A stretch of DNA of 64,000 nt from Rugalucina vietnamica (lineage: Eukaryota; Mollusca; Bivalvia; Lucinida; Lucinidae), in NCBI GenBank assembly GCA_964017185.1, contig OZ024884.1, positions 18,818,048 to 18,882,047 on the forward strand, read 5' to 3'. The position numbers and the translations under genes were made by a program. The notes under the pieces are model-generated. The model saw nothing but the letters and a program-made list of their open reading frames with translations. It had not been told where the DNA came from and made no database searches. The first letter of the stretch is position 1. The number at the start of each line of letters is the position of its first letter. Positions 1-9,608 of this stretch are shown one piece after another.

Positions 1-60
1 AAACTGTCCTAATGGGATTTTACATGTATTTTCACTGACTAAACTTTTGCCGGTGAGCAT

Positions 61-80
61 ATTATTATTATTATTATTAC
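61..80. repeat. ATT microsatellite
   Basis: A run of ATT triplets that ends directly in TTACAG. It supplies the T-rich stretch before the possible splice acceptor of the exon that follows. Confidence 0.8.
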
Positions 81-82
81 AG

Positions 83-133
83 GAACAGAAGAAAAGAAGG
101 ATAAAGAAGAAAAAACAGAGCACAAGAATAAAG
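83..133 (+). CDS. Possible internal exon, Lys/Glu-rich
   Basis: A 51-base purine-rich segment lies between a T-rich tract ending in ACAG and a good donor, AAG|GTCAGT. The frame with one base carried in from an upstream exon is open and reads TEEKKDKEEKTEHKNK, ending with one base left over (phase 1 in, phase 1 out). That charged, helix-prone composition is typical of linkers in cytoplasmic or nuclear proteins, but no domain is recognisable. A second frame is also open, so the length proves nothing. The rest of the gene would lie to the left of the window or far to the right. This is a prediction from splice signals and composition only. Confidence 0.33.
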
Positions 134-194
134 GTCAGTTAGAATTTAAAGCAGAATTATTATAATAAAACGTTTTTCATGCTAAGAAAAAAAT

Positions 195-429
195 GAGCTG
201 CGACGCAAGAAAACCAGTCTTTGGGGTTTCCGACCAGGTCTGACACAAACCAGTCTGTGCAGCTTCAGAAGATGGTTAGAAGTTTGAGATTTCGGATTTA
301 AGAAGAAGAGGAATTGCACTATCCGTGTATCGAAAACAAAGGTGATGATCAGCTTAGCAGTTACTGCGAAGCTGATCTGTGCCTTTATTTTCGCATAGGC
401 AAAAATCTGGTTTTCTCACGATGCAGCTC
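195..429. mobile_element. MITE family A, copy 1
   Basis: Reference copy for family A. The ends are inverted repeats (GAGCTGCGACG...; ...GATGCAGCTC), with GAAAACC inside one end and GGTTTTC inside the other. Next comes a block with GGTTTCCGACCAGGTC and GACACAAACC, then a central imperfect palindrome built on GATCAGCTTCGCAGTTACTG and its complement, followed by CTTTGTTTTCGC. There is no coding capacity at about 235 bp. Family members with clear borders show 4-bp A/T target duplications (ATTT, AAAT, ATAT). This is a non-autonomous TIR element of uncertain superfamily. Confidence 0.85.
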
Positions 430-549
430 AAGTATAGTGCTAAAGAAAGCATTTATTAGCAGAATAAATTGCTCAGTTCAAATTTTTCAACTTTGACACA
501 CTGTTCCAATATTTACTCATGAGCTGTTTATTCCATGCTTAGCTGGTTA

Positions 550-2929
550 GAGCATGGATGACCATGGTTTGGAACAATTAGTCAATTTCCCCACCAGAGA
601 AAGAAATACTTTGGACTTAATTTTGACCTCTCTTCCTGGTCAGTTTGTAGACATTCATTCCCCGGATAAGCTCAGTGATCATGACATTGTTTCTGGCACA
701 TTGAAAATTGCTATCCCCCCTATAAAGAAACCTAGGAGAAAAGTGTATCGTTATCAGAAAGGTGATTATGAATCTATGAGAGCAGAAACACTTAAATTTG
801 CAAAGGAAAGATACTTCAACGGTTACTCAGATACTCGGTCGGTCCAGGAAAATTTCAATCTCATTACATCGTTTATTCAGGAATCGGCAGATAAACATAT
901 CCCCTCAAAAACTAGTCGCTCAGTTTCCTCTGTCCCTTGGATAACACCTGAAATAAGAAGGAAGATTCGCAGAAAAAATGCAACTCATGCAAAAGCTAAA
1001 AAGACTGGTAGTGCAAAATTTAGATCTAAATTTGAATCTTTACGGAAAGAGATCAAAGCTGATATCAGGAAGCAGCATGATCTTTATGTGAACAACTTGG
1101 TAGGAGATGTTAAGGCTAATCCTAGAGATTTTTACAGGTACATAAACAGTCAGAAAAAAGATACCCAAGGTATTCCCCCGTTGAAAAAGAGAAATGGAAG
1201 TGGAATAGCTCAATCTGAATTTGAGAAGGCGGAAGAATTTAATTGTCAGTTCTCGGATGTTTTCACTAAAAGTGAATACAAACAGGTCCCTCTTATGGAT
1301 AGATCTGCCCCATTCATGCATGATATTGTGGTCACAAAGGAAGGGGTGACCAAACTTCTCAAAGGTCTAAACCCGTCTAAAGCCTTAGGGCCTGATGAGC
1401 TTCATCCCAGAGTCCTAAAGGAACTGGCTATGGAATTAGGGCCGGTATTCGCCCATCTCTTCCAGCAGTCAATTGATACAGGTGAAATTCCTAAAGAATG
1501 GTCTCTTGCTAATATTTGCCCCCTGTTTAAGAAGGGCGACAGGTCACTTGCCCGCAATTACCGCCCTGTTTCTTTGACATGCATTCCTTGTAAGCTTCTT
1601 GAACATATTGTATGCTCAAATATTATGGCCCATCTTGATGAACATGAACTCCTGTCGGACAGGCAACACGCATTTAGGAAATGGCATAGCTGTGAAACTC
1701 AGTTGACTACAGTGATAAATGACTGGGCCAAAATCTTAGACAAAAAAGGCCAGGTCGACACTTTTATACTCGATTTTGAAAAGGCTTTCGATACTCCTCC
1801 CCATGAACTCCTTAAAAGCAAATTGTTCAGCTATGGAATAGGTGGAACAACACTGAATTGGATAAATGCTTTCCTTTGTTTCAGACAACAAAGGGTAGTG
1901 GTTAATGGTATTAAATCGGATTGGGCTCCAGTTGTGTCGGGTGTCCCTCAGGGCACCGTTCTCGGCCCCTTGCTGTTTTCCTTGTATATAAATGACATCT
2001 CAGCAGACATCGAGTCCGAAATAAGACTCTTTGCTGATGATTGTGTTTGCTATCGTGAAATCAAGAATGAAGAGGATACATTGAAACTTCAAAGAGACAT
2101 TGATCGCCTAGGCAGTTGGGCTAGAAAATGGGGAATGAGATTTCAACCCGTCAAATGCAACATGATGCAGCTGACAAATAAACGGTCTAGTAAGATACAG
2201 GCTAACTACACCCTTGAGGGCACTTTACTGGAAAACGTTGAAAGCATAAAATACCTGGGTGTAACTATCACAAATGATTTGAAATGGAATACTCATATTT
2301 CCAATGTTTGTACAAAGGCTAACAGAACTCTCGGATTCTTGAGGAGAAATTTGTATTCTTGTCCCCCAGATGTGAAAGAAGCAGCTTATAAAGGACTGGT
2401 GCGGCCGGTCTTGGAATATGGAAGCTCAGTTTGGGACCCTCACACTCATGGCCTCCAGGAAGAACTGGAAAAGGTCCAAAATCGTGCGGCAAGGTTTGTG
2501 ACGGGAAATTATGTTTTTGAAACTGGGAGCATGACTGGCATTTTAGGTCAACTGAAATGGGAATCTCTTAAGAAAAGGAGGAAGGATAGTAGACTTATAT
2601 TGCTATACAAAGGTCTAAAGGGTAAAGCCAGAATACCCACAGATGACCTTATCCCAAAGAATAGGCGTTGTAGAAATCAACACTCTTTGGCTTTTCAGAT
2701 ACCTTCAGCTAGCAAAGAAGTGTACAAAAGTAGTTTCTTTCCACAGACTATCAGGGACTGGAATGACCTCCCTGATTCACTTGTCTCCTCTGCTGAAATG
2801 TCTGATGACTGTGTGTCCAAGTTCGCTTCACTCGTGCGTTCAAGGGACTAATTTCCCCCCCATCCGAACCCCCTGGTGAAATAATGTCATTTGGCGTGTC
2901 ACCAGTAAACTATTCAGATTCAGATTCAG
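550..2929 (+). mobile_element. 5'-truncated Jockey/CR1-type LINE
   Basis: A non-LTR retrotransposon that starts abruptly in the C-terminal third of its endonuclease domain, as expected from incomplete reverse transcription. It keeps the whole reverse transcriptase. It ends after a short 3' UTR in a few repeats of ATTCAG (about 2911-2929) instead of a poly(A) tail. Short 3' terminal microsatellites are usual in CR1-like and Jockey-like LINEs. No target duplication could be identified. Confidence 0.85.
554..2851 (+). CDS. LINE ORF2 fragment: endonuclease C-terminus plus reverse transcriptase
   Basis: This 765-residue frame encodes the replication protein of a non-LTR retrotransposon. Residues 1-50 are the end of the apurinic-like endonuclease, with NTLDLILTS and the catalytic SDHDIV motif; the catalytic N-terminal part is missing. 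Residues 270-570 are the reverse transcriptase: GPDELHPRVLKE, NYRPVSLT (335-342), FILDFEKAFDTPPHELLKSK (404-423), SGVPQGTVLGPLLF (462-475) and the catalytic FADD (493-496). KYLGVTI and the thumb follow. The frame is free of stops and frameshifts, so the copy is fairly young, but without a complete endonuclease it is unlikely to move by itself. The first ATG lies at the truncation point and is probably not a natural start. Jockey versus CR1/L2 cannot be settled by eye. Confidence 0.9.
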   Translation: MDDHGLEQLVNFPTRERNTLDLILTSLPGQFVDIHSPDKLSDHDIVSGTLKIAIPPIKKPRRKVYRYQKGDYESMRAETLKFAKERYFNGYSDTRSVQENFNLITSFIQESADKHIPSKTSRSVSSVPWITPEIRRKIRRKNATHAKAKKTGSAKFRSKFESLRKEIKADIRKQHDLYVNNLVGDVKANPRDFYRYINSQKKDTQGIPPLKKRNGSGIAQSEFEKAEEFNCQFSDVFTKSEYKQVPLMDRSAPFMHDIVVTKEGVTKLLKGLNPSKALGPDELHPRVLKELAMELGPVFAHLFQQSIDTGEIPKEWSLANICPLFKKGDRSLARNYRPVSLTCIPCKLLEHIVCSNIMAHLDEHELLSDRQHAFRKWHSCETQLTTVINDWAKILDKKGQVDTFILDFEKAFDTPPHELLKSKLFSYGIGGTTLNWINAFLCFRQQRVVVNGIKSDWAPVVSGVPQGTVLGPLLFSLYINDISADIESEIRLFADDCVCYREIKNEEDTLKLQRDIDRLGSWARKWGMRFQPVKCNMMQLTNKRSSKIQANYTLEGTLLENVESIKYLGVTITNDLKWNTHISNVCTKANRTLGFLRRNLYSCPPDVKEAAYKGLVRPVLEYGSSVWDPHTHGLQEELEKVQNRAARFVTGNYVFETGSMTGILGQLKWESLKKRRKDSRLILLYKGLKGKARIPTDDLIPKNRRCRNQHSLAFQIPSASKEVYKSSFFPQTIRDWNDLPDSLVSSAEMSDDCVSKFASLVRSRD

Positions 2930-2990
2930 CATGAAAAATGTTTTATAGCCTAAAGGCGTGCAAGAGCTATATGTACATTCCCCAGGTCCT

Positions 2991-3194
2991 GAGTTAGTAA
3001 AACTTTTTTCATGCTCAACTCAGCTGAGCATAAAATTTATTGTAAATGACAAAATAGCCCAAATAAATTGAAATTGTATATTTAGATCACTAAAACCTGT
3101 AATTTATCCTGCTTATAAATGTCCAAAGATTTATGAGCAGGATAAATTTCATTCTTGGCTGAGCTGAGCATGAAAGAAGTTTTATAACCTTGGG
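2991..3194. mobile_element. Family C TIR element, short copy
   Basis: Inverted ends: TTTTTCATGCTCAACTCAGC near 3008 and GGCTGAGCTGAGCATGAAAG near 3157, with AGTTTTATAACC outermost on the right. The interior carries the inverted pair TTTATCCTGCTTATAAAT / ATTTATGAGCAGGATAAAT. A single extra family C end (GCATGAAAAATGTTTTATAG) lies just outside, directly after the LINE tail at 2929. This is the same family as the 2.1-kb element at 45150-47262. Confidence 0.65.
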
Positions 3195-3327
3195 GCCAGG
3201 AAATAAAATCAGAACAAAGTTAGTGTTTAATTAAGTTGGTTGTGCAGCTGAAGACTGAATGCATACTAAAGAAAAACATGTATGATTTGACCTCGAATGG
3301 ATTTGTTGTATTGACACACTGGTCTGT

Positions 3328-4460
3328 CTTTTACATACAGGCAACCAGCTTTATGTCCGCACAAACGAGCTCGCAGCACATAGGATACAAGTATGCAACA
3401 CACAGGAAACAAGTGTTGCAAGGTTGTTTCCTGTATGTTGCGCGGTTGTTTACTCTATGCAGTACCTTAATTAATTTTTTAGACCATTGGGTATTTACCC
3501 ACCCCTTTTTCATTCAATTGGGTATCTGAAATTTTAATTGGGTATGTTCAATATTTTTACCCACTCTGTTTTCAATCAATTGGGTAAAATGGAAAAACAA
3601 TTGGGTAATTCGTCACGAAATAAATATTAATTGGGTATTATGTGTTTAATTATTTTTTTATCATTTATTAAAGCTTATTTTTTTAAAAAAATATTACTGT
3701 TTCACTGTACGTTGTACTGAACTGAAAGGACAATATGAGGCCAAATGTAAGAAAGACTATAAAATTTCTACCGGAAAACAAAGACACCACTCAGTGGATT
3801 TTAGATGATTTGAATGTGCTGCAGACATGGGTCAATACTGTTTTGTAAGCTTTCTTAATGATTTGTAAAAGGACCAGCCAGAGAACTTTGAAAAGCTAAA
3901 AAAATCTCATTCGCGAACTGAGTCTACTTTCATTTTCAATAAAATCAAGTTTACCCCCATTAAAAGTGATTTCAAACCTAAATTCCCGACCTGGCACTTG
4001 TCAAAACGTTCTTTCACAATTCCATTGAAGAAAGGTTGTGTATAGAGATCAAATCAGCTAGACTACCGTTTTTTTTTTATCGTTATTTATTTGCTTGCAG
4101 CTTTGCGGCATATGGAAGCCATGTTTTCCATTTTTGAGAAAATCCCCCGATAGTGGATCTCGTCGTTATCGGATATTGCAAATAATTGCTTAAGGGTGCG
4201 CGGGAAACCAGAGACGAACCGAGTTATTCCGAATGAAATTAGTACAACTACTTGCCGAAAAGAATCGGCTCGAAATTTTGATAAAAACCGGTACGCACTT
4301 GATTTTCCCGGAGTTGCGTATCGGCGATTTCTTTTGCGTTTTCTTACGCTACCGGATCATTATGAATTGCGTATTTTGATAATTTAATTGCGTAATTACG
4401 CAAATACGCATGCTAATTAAGGTACTGCTCTATGTAAAGTTTGTTGCCTGTATGTAAAGA
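3328..4460. mobile_element. 1.1-kb element with inverted ends CTTTTACATACAGGCAAC
   Basis: The left end reads CTTTTACATACAGGCAAC. The right end reads GTTGCCTGTATGTAAAG, its complement, and a second shared inverted block (TTAATTAAGGTACTGC versus GCAGTACCTTAATTAA) lies inside. The left interior has a hairpin around GCAACACACAGGAAACAA, then a run of ATTGGGTA-type units (about 3486-3660). From 3734 a 37-codon open stretch looks somewhat coding (MRPNVRKTIKF..., ...DDLNVLQTWVNTVL) and runs to a GTAAGC. No transposase motif is visible, so a captured exon or chance are both possible. Confidence 0.5.
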
Positions 4461-4470
4461 CATAGTCAAA

Positions 4471-4685
4471 TCAGCTGCATTGACAAAGTTTGGGGTTTCC
4501 AACCAGGTCTGACACAAACCAGGCTGGACAGTCACAGAAAAAGGCTAGAAGCTTGAAATTTTTAGGTAATTGTACTATCCAAGTAGCAAATATAAAGGCG
4601 CTGATCAGCTGTGCAGTTACTGCACAGCTGATCTGCGCCTTTGTTTTCTCATAGGCAAAAGTCAAATTTTCTCACTGTGTGGCTA
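4471..4685. mobile_element. MITE family A, copy 2
   Basis: Diverged copy. It keeps GTTTCCAACCAGGTCTGACA, the palindrome GATCAGCTGTGCAGTTACTG and its partner, and a decayed right end (TTTTCTCACTGTGTGGCT). It lies 10 bases beyond the right inverted end of the preceding element. Confidence 0.75.
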
Positions 4686-4774
4686 TCCAATTAAGGAACA
4701 TGCATAACTCTTGCTTGAGATTTTTATTTTAACAGTTATTGTTGCTTCCCTTAGCACATCATCTAAGACTGTAT

Positions 4775-5010
4775 GAGCCATGTCACGTGAAAACCAGATT
4801 TTTGCCTAAGCAAAAACAAAGGCGCAGATCAGCTGTGCAGTAACTGCACAGCTGATCTGCGCCCTTGTTTTCACTACACTGATAGTACAATTCCTCCTCT
4901 ACCTATACTCCAGATTTCAAGATTCTACTTTCTTCTGTTACTGTACAGGCCGGTTTGTGTCAGACCTGGTCGGAAGCCCCAAAGACTTGCTTTCTTGCAT
5001 TGTGACGCAT
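4775..5010. mobile_element. MITE family A, copy 3 (reverse orientation)
   Basis: Runs the opposite way to copy 2: GAAAACCAGATTTTTGCC comes first, then the GATCAGCTGTGCAGTAACTG palindrome, and GTCAGACCTGGTCGGAAGCC near the right end. Copies 2 and 3 form a head-to-head pair about 90 bases apart. Confidence 0.75.
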
Positions 5011-5033
5011 ATATAATCTTGATCATGACTGTG

Positions 5034-5545
5034 GGGAAGAAGGCTTCATTAACCCATTTTCATTATACAGATATTTTTCGTGCTTTAAAACTTGAAAATG
5101 TTTAGCTGAAAATTTTTGATATTTTTCTTATTTTTGCTCAAAACATAGGTAAGCGTTGGAACCGCCTCGGCGAGTACCCACAAGTACCCACAATCTATGT
5201 TTTGGAGCAAAAATTTGAAAAATATGTATACCCCTGCATACCCCAGTTTTGCTATATAAAAATGGGGTTCAAGGGGGTATACATTTGAGCTGCCCCATGG
5301 GAAAACCAACAATCTGCATAGGCGAAAACAAAGGTGCAGATCAGCTTCGCACTAACTGCGAAGCTGATCAGCGCCTTTGTTTTCGCTACTCAGATAGTAC
5401 AATTCCTCTTCTACTTAAATCCGAAATTTCAAGCTTCTAGCTCTTTTCGGTGACTGTATAGGCCGGTTTGTGTCAAGCCTGTTCGGAAACCACATTGTTG
5501 GTTTTCCCATGAGGCGGCTCATTTAATGGACATGTTTTTGTGTTG
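5034..5545. mobile_element. MITE family B, copy 1, interrupted by family A
   Basis: Family B has a central hairpin (GTGGGTACTCGTTAGAACCG and its complement) flanked by GATTTTTCTTATTTTTGCTC, GGGGTATGCAGGGGTATACC blocks and ends like TTTTCGTAATGA or CATCAGGAAAACATG. In this copy the hairpin is partly lost (ACCGCCTCGGCGAGTACCC). The right end is split by the family A insertion at 5287-5520, after which GGACATGTTTTTGTG resumes. Confidence 0.75.
5287..5520. mobile_element. MITE family A, copy 4, nested in family B
   Basis: Begins GAGCTGCCCCATGGG and ends CCCATGAGGCGGCTC. It is flanked by ATTT on both sides (5283-5286 and 5521-5524). Uninterrupted family B copies read TATACATTTCACGGACATG here, so the direct repeat is a genuine 4-bp target duplication. 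The hairpin GATCAGCTTCGCACTAACTG is well preserved. Confidence 0.88.
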
Positions 5546-5643
5546 TTTAGTAGGCCACACCATTAGGAAATTTTTGTGAGTGGGTGGTTGTGCATGTGCA
5601 TGTTTTGACACTTTCTGTTGAAGACGTCACATGTTGGACATTT

Positions 5644-7162
5644 TTAGCTCTCCTGAGCCGAAGGCTTACAGGTGAGCTTATAGTATACCCATGCTCCGGC
5701 GTCCGTCGTTGTCGTTGTTGTTGTTCACACTTTTCAAGCATCTTCTCCTCTGAAACCGCTTGGCCAATCAAAGCCAAACTTCATTTTGAGCATCCTTAGG
5801 AAGGGGGAACGAAAGTTTGTATAAATTGTCTAGGTCACATGACCAAGATGGCTGCCATGGCTATAAATAGCGAAAGCCTTGAAAAATCTTCTTCTCCAGA
5901 ACCAGAAGACCTATGATTTTGAAACTGGGCATGAAGCATCAGGCAATGGAGCTCTACAAAGTTTATATAAATCATGACCCTAGGATGACCTTGACCTATT
6001 TTATGGCAAGGTCAACATAGGTCGCCCATGCATTTGAATGGGAAAAATTATTAAAATATGATTTGAAGGGCAAAACTTTTAGGAAATGGGCAAAGGTACA
6101 GAATATTTATGTTCATGAGAAAATTTTGTCCCCAGGGGGTTGCCTGCCCCTGCCCCGGGGCTATATACATGTATATGACCATAATATTCAAACTTCTTCT
6201 CCTCTGAAACCGCTTGGCCAATCAAAGCCAAACTTTATGTGGAGCATCGTTAGGAAGGGGCAATGAAAGTTTGTATAAATGGTCAAGGTCACATGACCAA
6301 GATGGCCGCCATGGCTCTAAATAGCAAAAGCCTTTAAAAAATCTTCTTCTCAAGAACTAGAAGGCTTATGATTTTGAAACTTGGCAAGAAGCATCAAGCA
6401 ATGGAGCTCTACAAAGTTTGTATAAATCATGACCCTGGGATGACCTTGACCTTTTTTACAGCAAGGTCAACTTAGGCTGCCCATGCATTTGAATGGGAAA
6501 AAATAGGAAAATGTCATTTAATGGCAAAAAACTTTGTAGGAATGAGCAAATGGACCGAAGATTTATGTTTATGCAAATATTTTGGGCCCAGAGGGTTGTC
6601 TGCCCCTGCCCCGGGGCTATATACATGTGTATGACCATAATATTCAAACAGCTTCTTCTCTGAAACAGCTTGGCCAATCAAAGCCAAACTTTATGTGGAG
6701 CATTCTTAGGAAGAGTGAATGAAAGTTTGTATAAATGGTCTAGGTCACATGACCAAGATGGCCGCCATGGCTATAAATAGCAAAAACCTTTAAAAATCTT
6801 CTCCAGAACCAGAAGGCATATGATTTTGAAACTTGGCATGAAGCATCAGACAATGGAGCGCTACAAAGTTTGTATAAATCATGACCCTTGGATGACCTTG
6901 ACCTGTTTTACGGCAAGGTCAACTTGGGTTGCCCATGCATTTGAATGGGGAAAATTGTAAAATGTCATTTAAAGGGTAAAACTTGTAGTAAATTGGCAAA
7001 TGGACTGAATTTTTATGATTTGAAAAAGAAATTGACTCCAGAGGTTGCTCTGACCCTGCCCTGGGGTTATATACATGTATATTATCATTCTAGTCAAACA
7101 AGTTTATTTGTTTATATCTCAGGTCTCAGGTGAGCGTTTACAGGACCATTGGTCCTCTGGTT
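5644..7162 (+). mobile_element. Family G element, copy 1, three internal units
   Basis: Starts with the hairpin AGCTCTCCTGAGCCGAAGGC...CAGGTGAGCT. It ends CAGGTGAGCG, then a palindrome AGGACCATTGGTCCT followed by CTGG. Between these lie three diverged direct units of about 460 bp. Each holds CTCTGAAACCGCTTGGCCAA, GTCACATGACCAAGATGG, GCCGCCATGG, GGATGACCTTGACC and CCCTGCCCCGGGGCTATATA. No reading frame resembles a protein. The 3' hairpin followed by CTRR resembles a Helitron end (inference). Confidence 0.8.
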
Positions 7163-7668
7163 TTGTGTGTTTTAACCTAAGTTTTCTCATGATGCAGCCC
7201 AAGGGTTAGTTAAGTCTGGATCAAGTAAACACTTGTTTTGGATCCAAGGTTAAGCTGTAGAAATATATACTGACAACAAACTAGTTAAATGAAAACTGAC
7301 ATTGGTCAAAGCTAGATCATGATTATTTACAAGGAATCAATTACCCTAGAGATTTGGTCACAAAATTAATAATTGCTGGATTCTGTACCATAAAATATCA
7401 GGGAAATCTCTGTTGATCCTGATAAGAATATTGTAGAATTCATCATAACCACTGCTCCTCCACCTACGGGGAAGGGTGGGGATTATGACTTTGCAGCTTT
7501 CATTTCCCTGCTATGAGCCCCACCCCCAGGGGGGCAATGGCAATAGAAGAAAATCTCCCTGGGGTAAGGATCCTAATGTCAAAACCCTGTCATTTCCCCA
7601 TGCACTGAGAGGACACTCGAAAAGTAATTGCCCTGCACTTTAGCTCGGCTATCGCCACCCTACCTCAT
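7163..7668. other. No recognisable feature
   Basis: AT-rich sequence at first, then a G/C-richer patch with CCCCACCCCCAGGGGGGCAA (about 7528-7547). No open frame, repeat copy or RNA gene is visible. Confidence 0.5.
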
Positions 7669-7710
7669 GGGGGGGTGGGGGGGGGGGGGGCGTGGGGGGG
7701 TGGGGGGGTT
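7669..7710 (+). repeat. Poly-G tract with quadruplex potential
   Basis: About 42 bases with runs of 7, 12, 7 and 7 guanines separated by T or CGT. Four runs of at least three G with short loops satisfy the usual G-quadruplex pattern many times over. The exact run length may be unreliable because such tracts are hard to sequence. Confidence 0.8.
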
Positions 7711-7765
7711 ACGAATGACTGGTGCATTTTAAAAGCTCATTTGAGCAAAGTGAGTTAATTCATGC

Positions 7766-7990
7766 CAGTTATCCAGAGGCAACGAACGCGACTGAGAACA
7801 ACCAATGCAGATGATATCAATGAGGAGGTGGGGGACAAATACCTGTGTCAGGAAATTTAACCACAGATCACAATGATGTACAACAAGTTTTTCCCTAACA
7901 GATAGTTACTCCCCACTCTTGTCCCTTATTGGCTATATCTGCATTGATTGTTCTCAGTCCTGTTGGTTGTCTCTGTACATAACCAATGAT
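7766..7990. mobile_element. Family H repeat, copy 1
   Basis: Inverted ends: GTTATCCAGAGGCAACGAAC with GACTGAGAACAACCA on the left, and TTGTTCTCAGTCCTGTTGG then TTGTCTCTGTACATAACC on the right. The interior has ACAAATACCTGTGTCAGG. Diverged relatives lie at 20612-20757 and 24120-24628. Confidence 0.55.
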
Positions 7991-8235
7991 CATTGTTTGA
8001 TGATTTACGATAAAATGTCAAGGATAGGTCAGCGTTGCAACAATTTTTTGACAGTTTGTAACTGTGGGATGATGAAAAACCCCTTTTTAGCACACCTGAG
8101 CCTTCAGGCCCAAAAGATGAGCTTCTAGAAGATTGTTCAACCTGCCTTAACAGCCACCTGTATATATTTTGCAAGTGGCGATTTAAGCCCCAAAGAAGGC
8201 AGATGATTTTACCTGCATGAAGCAAGTACTTTTCG

Positions 8236-8862
8236 ACTATAGTAACAAGTTGGAATGTAGTAGCAGGTTGGACAGTAGTCACCGGTTGGACTGAGGTAAC
8301 AGTTTGGACTGAAGTAACAGGTTGGACTGTAGTTGAAGGTTTAAGGTTGGGTTGTAGTAACAGGTTGGACTGTAGCAAAAGGTTGGACTGTAGTAACAGG
8401 AGTGACTATGGGAACTGGCTGTACTGTAGTAACTGGATGTATTGTAGAATCAGGTTGGACTGTAGAAATAGTTTGGACTGTAGTAACAGGTTGGACTGTT
8501 ATAACAGGTTGGACTGTAGTAACAGGTCACAGGTTGAACTGTAGTAACAGGTTGGACTGTAGAAACTGGTTCGATTGTAGTAACAGGTTGGACTGTAGAT
8601 ACGGTTGGACTGTAACAGTTGAAGAAATAAAGCCTGCTACTACAGTCCAACCTGTTACTACAGACCAACCTTTAACCTTTAACATACCTGCATGTTCAGT
8701 AACAGGTTGGACTGTGGTCACAGGTTGGACTGTAGTAACAGATTGGGCTGTTGTAACAGGGTCGACTGTTGTAACAGGTTGAAACAGGTTGGACAGTAGT
8801 AACAGGTTGGACTGTTGTAACAGGTTGAAACAGGTTGTTACATACTGGACTGTAGTAATATA
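8236..8862. repeat. 18-bp minisatellite, with one inverted block
   Basis: Tandem copies of TTGGACTGTAGTAACAGG with point variants. At 8634-8675 the units flip (GCTACTACAGTCCAACCTGT), so the array can fold back on itself. After a short unique piece it resumes in the first orientation to 8862. An 18-bp period keeps one frame open, which explains apparent TTVQPV-type peptides on the minus strand and argues against a gene. Confidence 0.88.
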
Positions 8863-9604
8863 CTTAACGACACTTCCAGTGCTGCGGATAGAGTTTTTGC
8901 TGTAATTCCAAAACTACAATATCACAGCAAATTATTCATTTGATCAAATTATTCATTCAAGCAGTATTGATGGACTGGCGGTGTCTACGCATCCAAGCCT
9001 CTACCACATACATTGTACAAGTACCCTTCCAAATACTTATCCCTTGCAAATTGCTCTGACTGTGTAACATTGGCGGGGTTTTGTCTCTTTAATACTCTAC
9101 AAGTAATGGTCAGATATGCTAGTTTGGATTTTACATCAGGTGAGTTTGCCATAATTGCAAAGATAAAACAGTCAATCTGATTGCATGGCAGAAGGTTTAC
9201 AGTCATGTATGCTGTATGAAACATTGCACCGTCATGCATCAAACGCATAGCCTTATGATTTCTTGTAGATTTTGTGCAGTCCTTCCATTTTTTTTTCTCT
9301 CAGACTTGTTATTCGTTTATATGTTGTACAACAAAAGAAACAAGAAAAAAAGGAAAGTGAAAAAACGGAAAAACTTTTTTGATGATCAGTTTTGGCTTCA
9401 CATGATTTTTGTGACTTTTAGAATTATGGGTTGTCTAGTATACAAACGAATAATGGCAAAATGTCGCAACCATTTTCGATAAACTTTACATCAGTGTTTG
9501 TGTCACTGGCTGATTAAACAATGGCAAAAATTTCACCAAAATTGCTTTGTCCGTTTTTGATATGTTGACAATTCTTTATCGGTAGCGTTGGAAGTGTCGT
9601 TAAG
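8863..9604. mobile_element. 742-bp TIR element inserted in the minisatellite, TATA target duplication
   Basis: Terminal inverted repeats CTTAACGACACTTCCA / TGGAAGTGTCGTTAAG, with TATA on both sides (8859-8862 and 9605-9608). Minisatellite units continue on either side, so this is a clean insertion. An 87-codon minus-strand frame (8985-9248) and an 88-codon lysine-rich plus-strand frame (9216-9482) lie inside, but neither resembles a known transposase. Superfamily unassigned. Confidence 0.8.
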
Positions 9605-9608
9605 TATA

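Noticed and set aside
1040..1321. 93-codon minus-strand frame
   Set aside because: Antisense shadow of the intact LINE reading frame.
7926..8378. 150-codon minus-strand frame with TTVQPVT repeats
   Set aside because: The mucin-like part is the 18-bp minisatellite and the rest runs through a family H repeat; no start context or domain.
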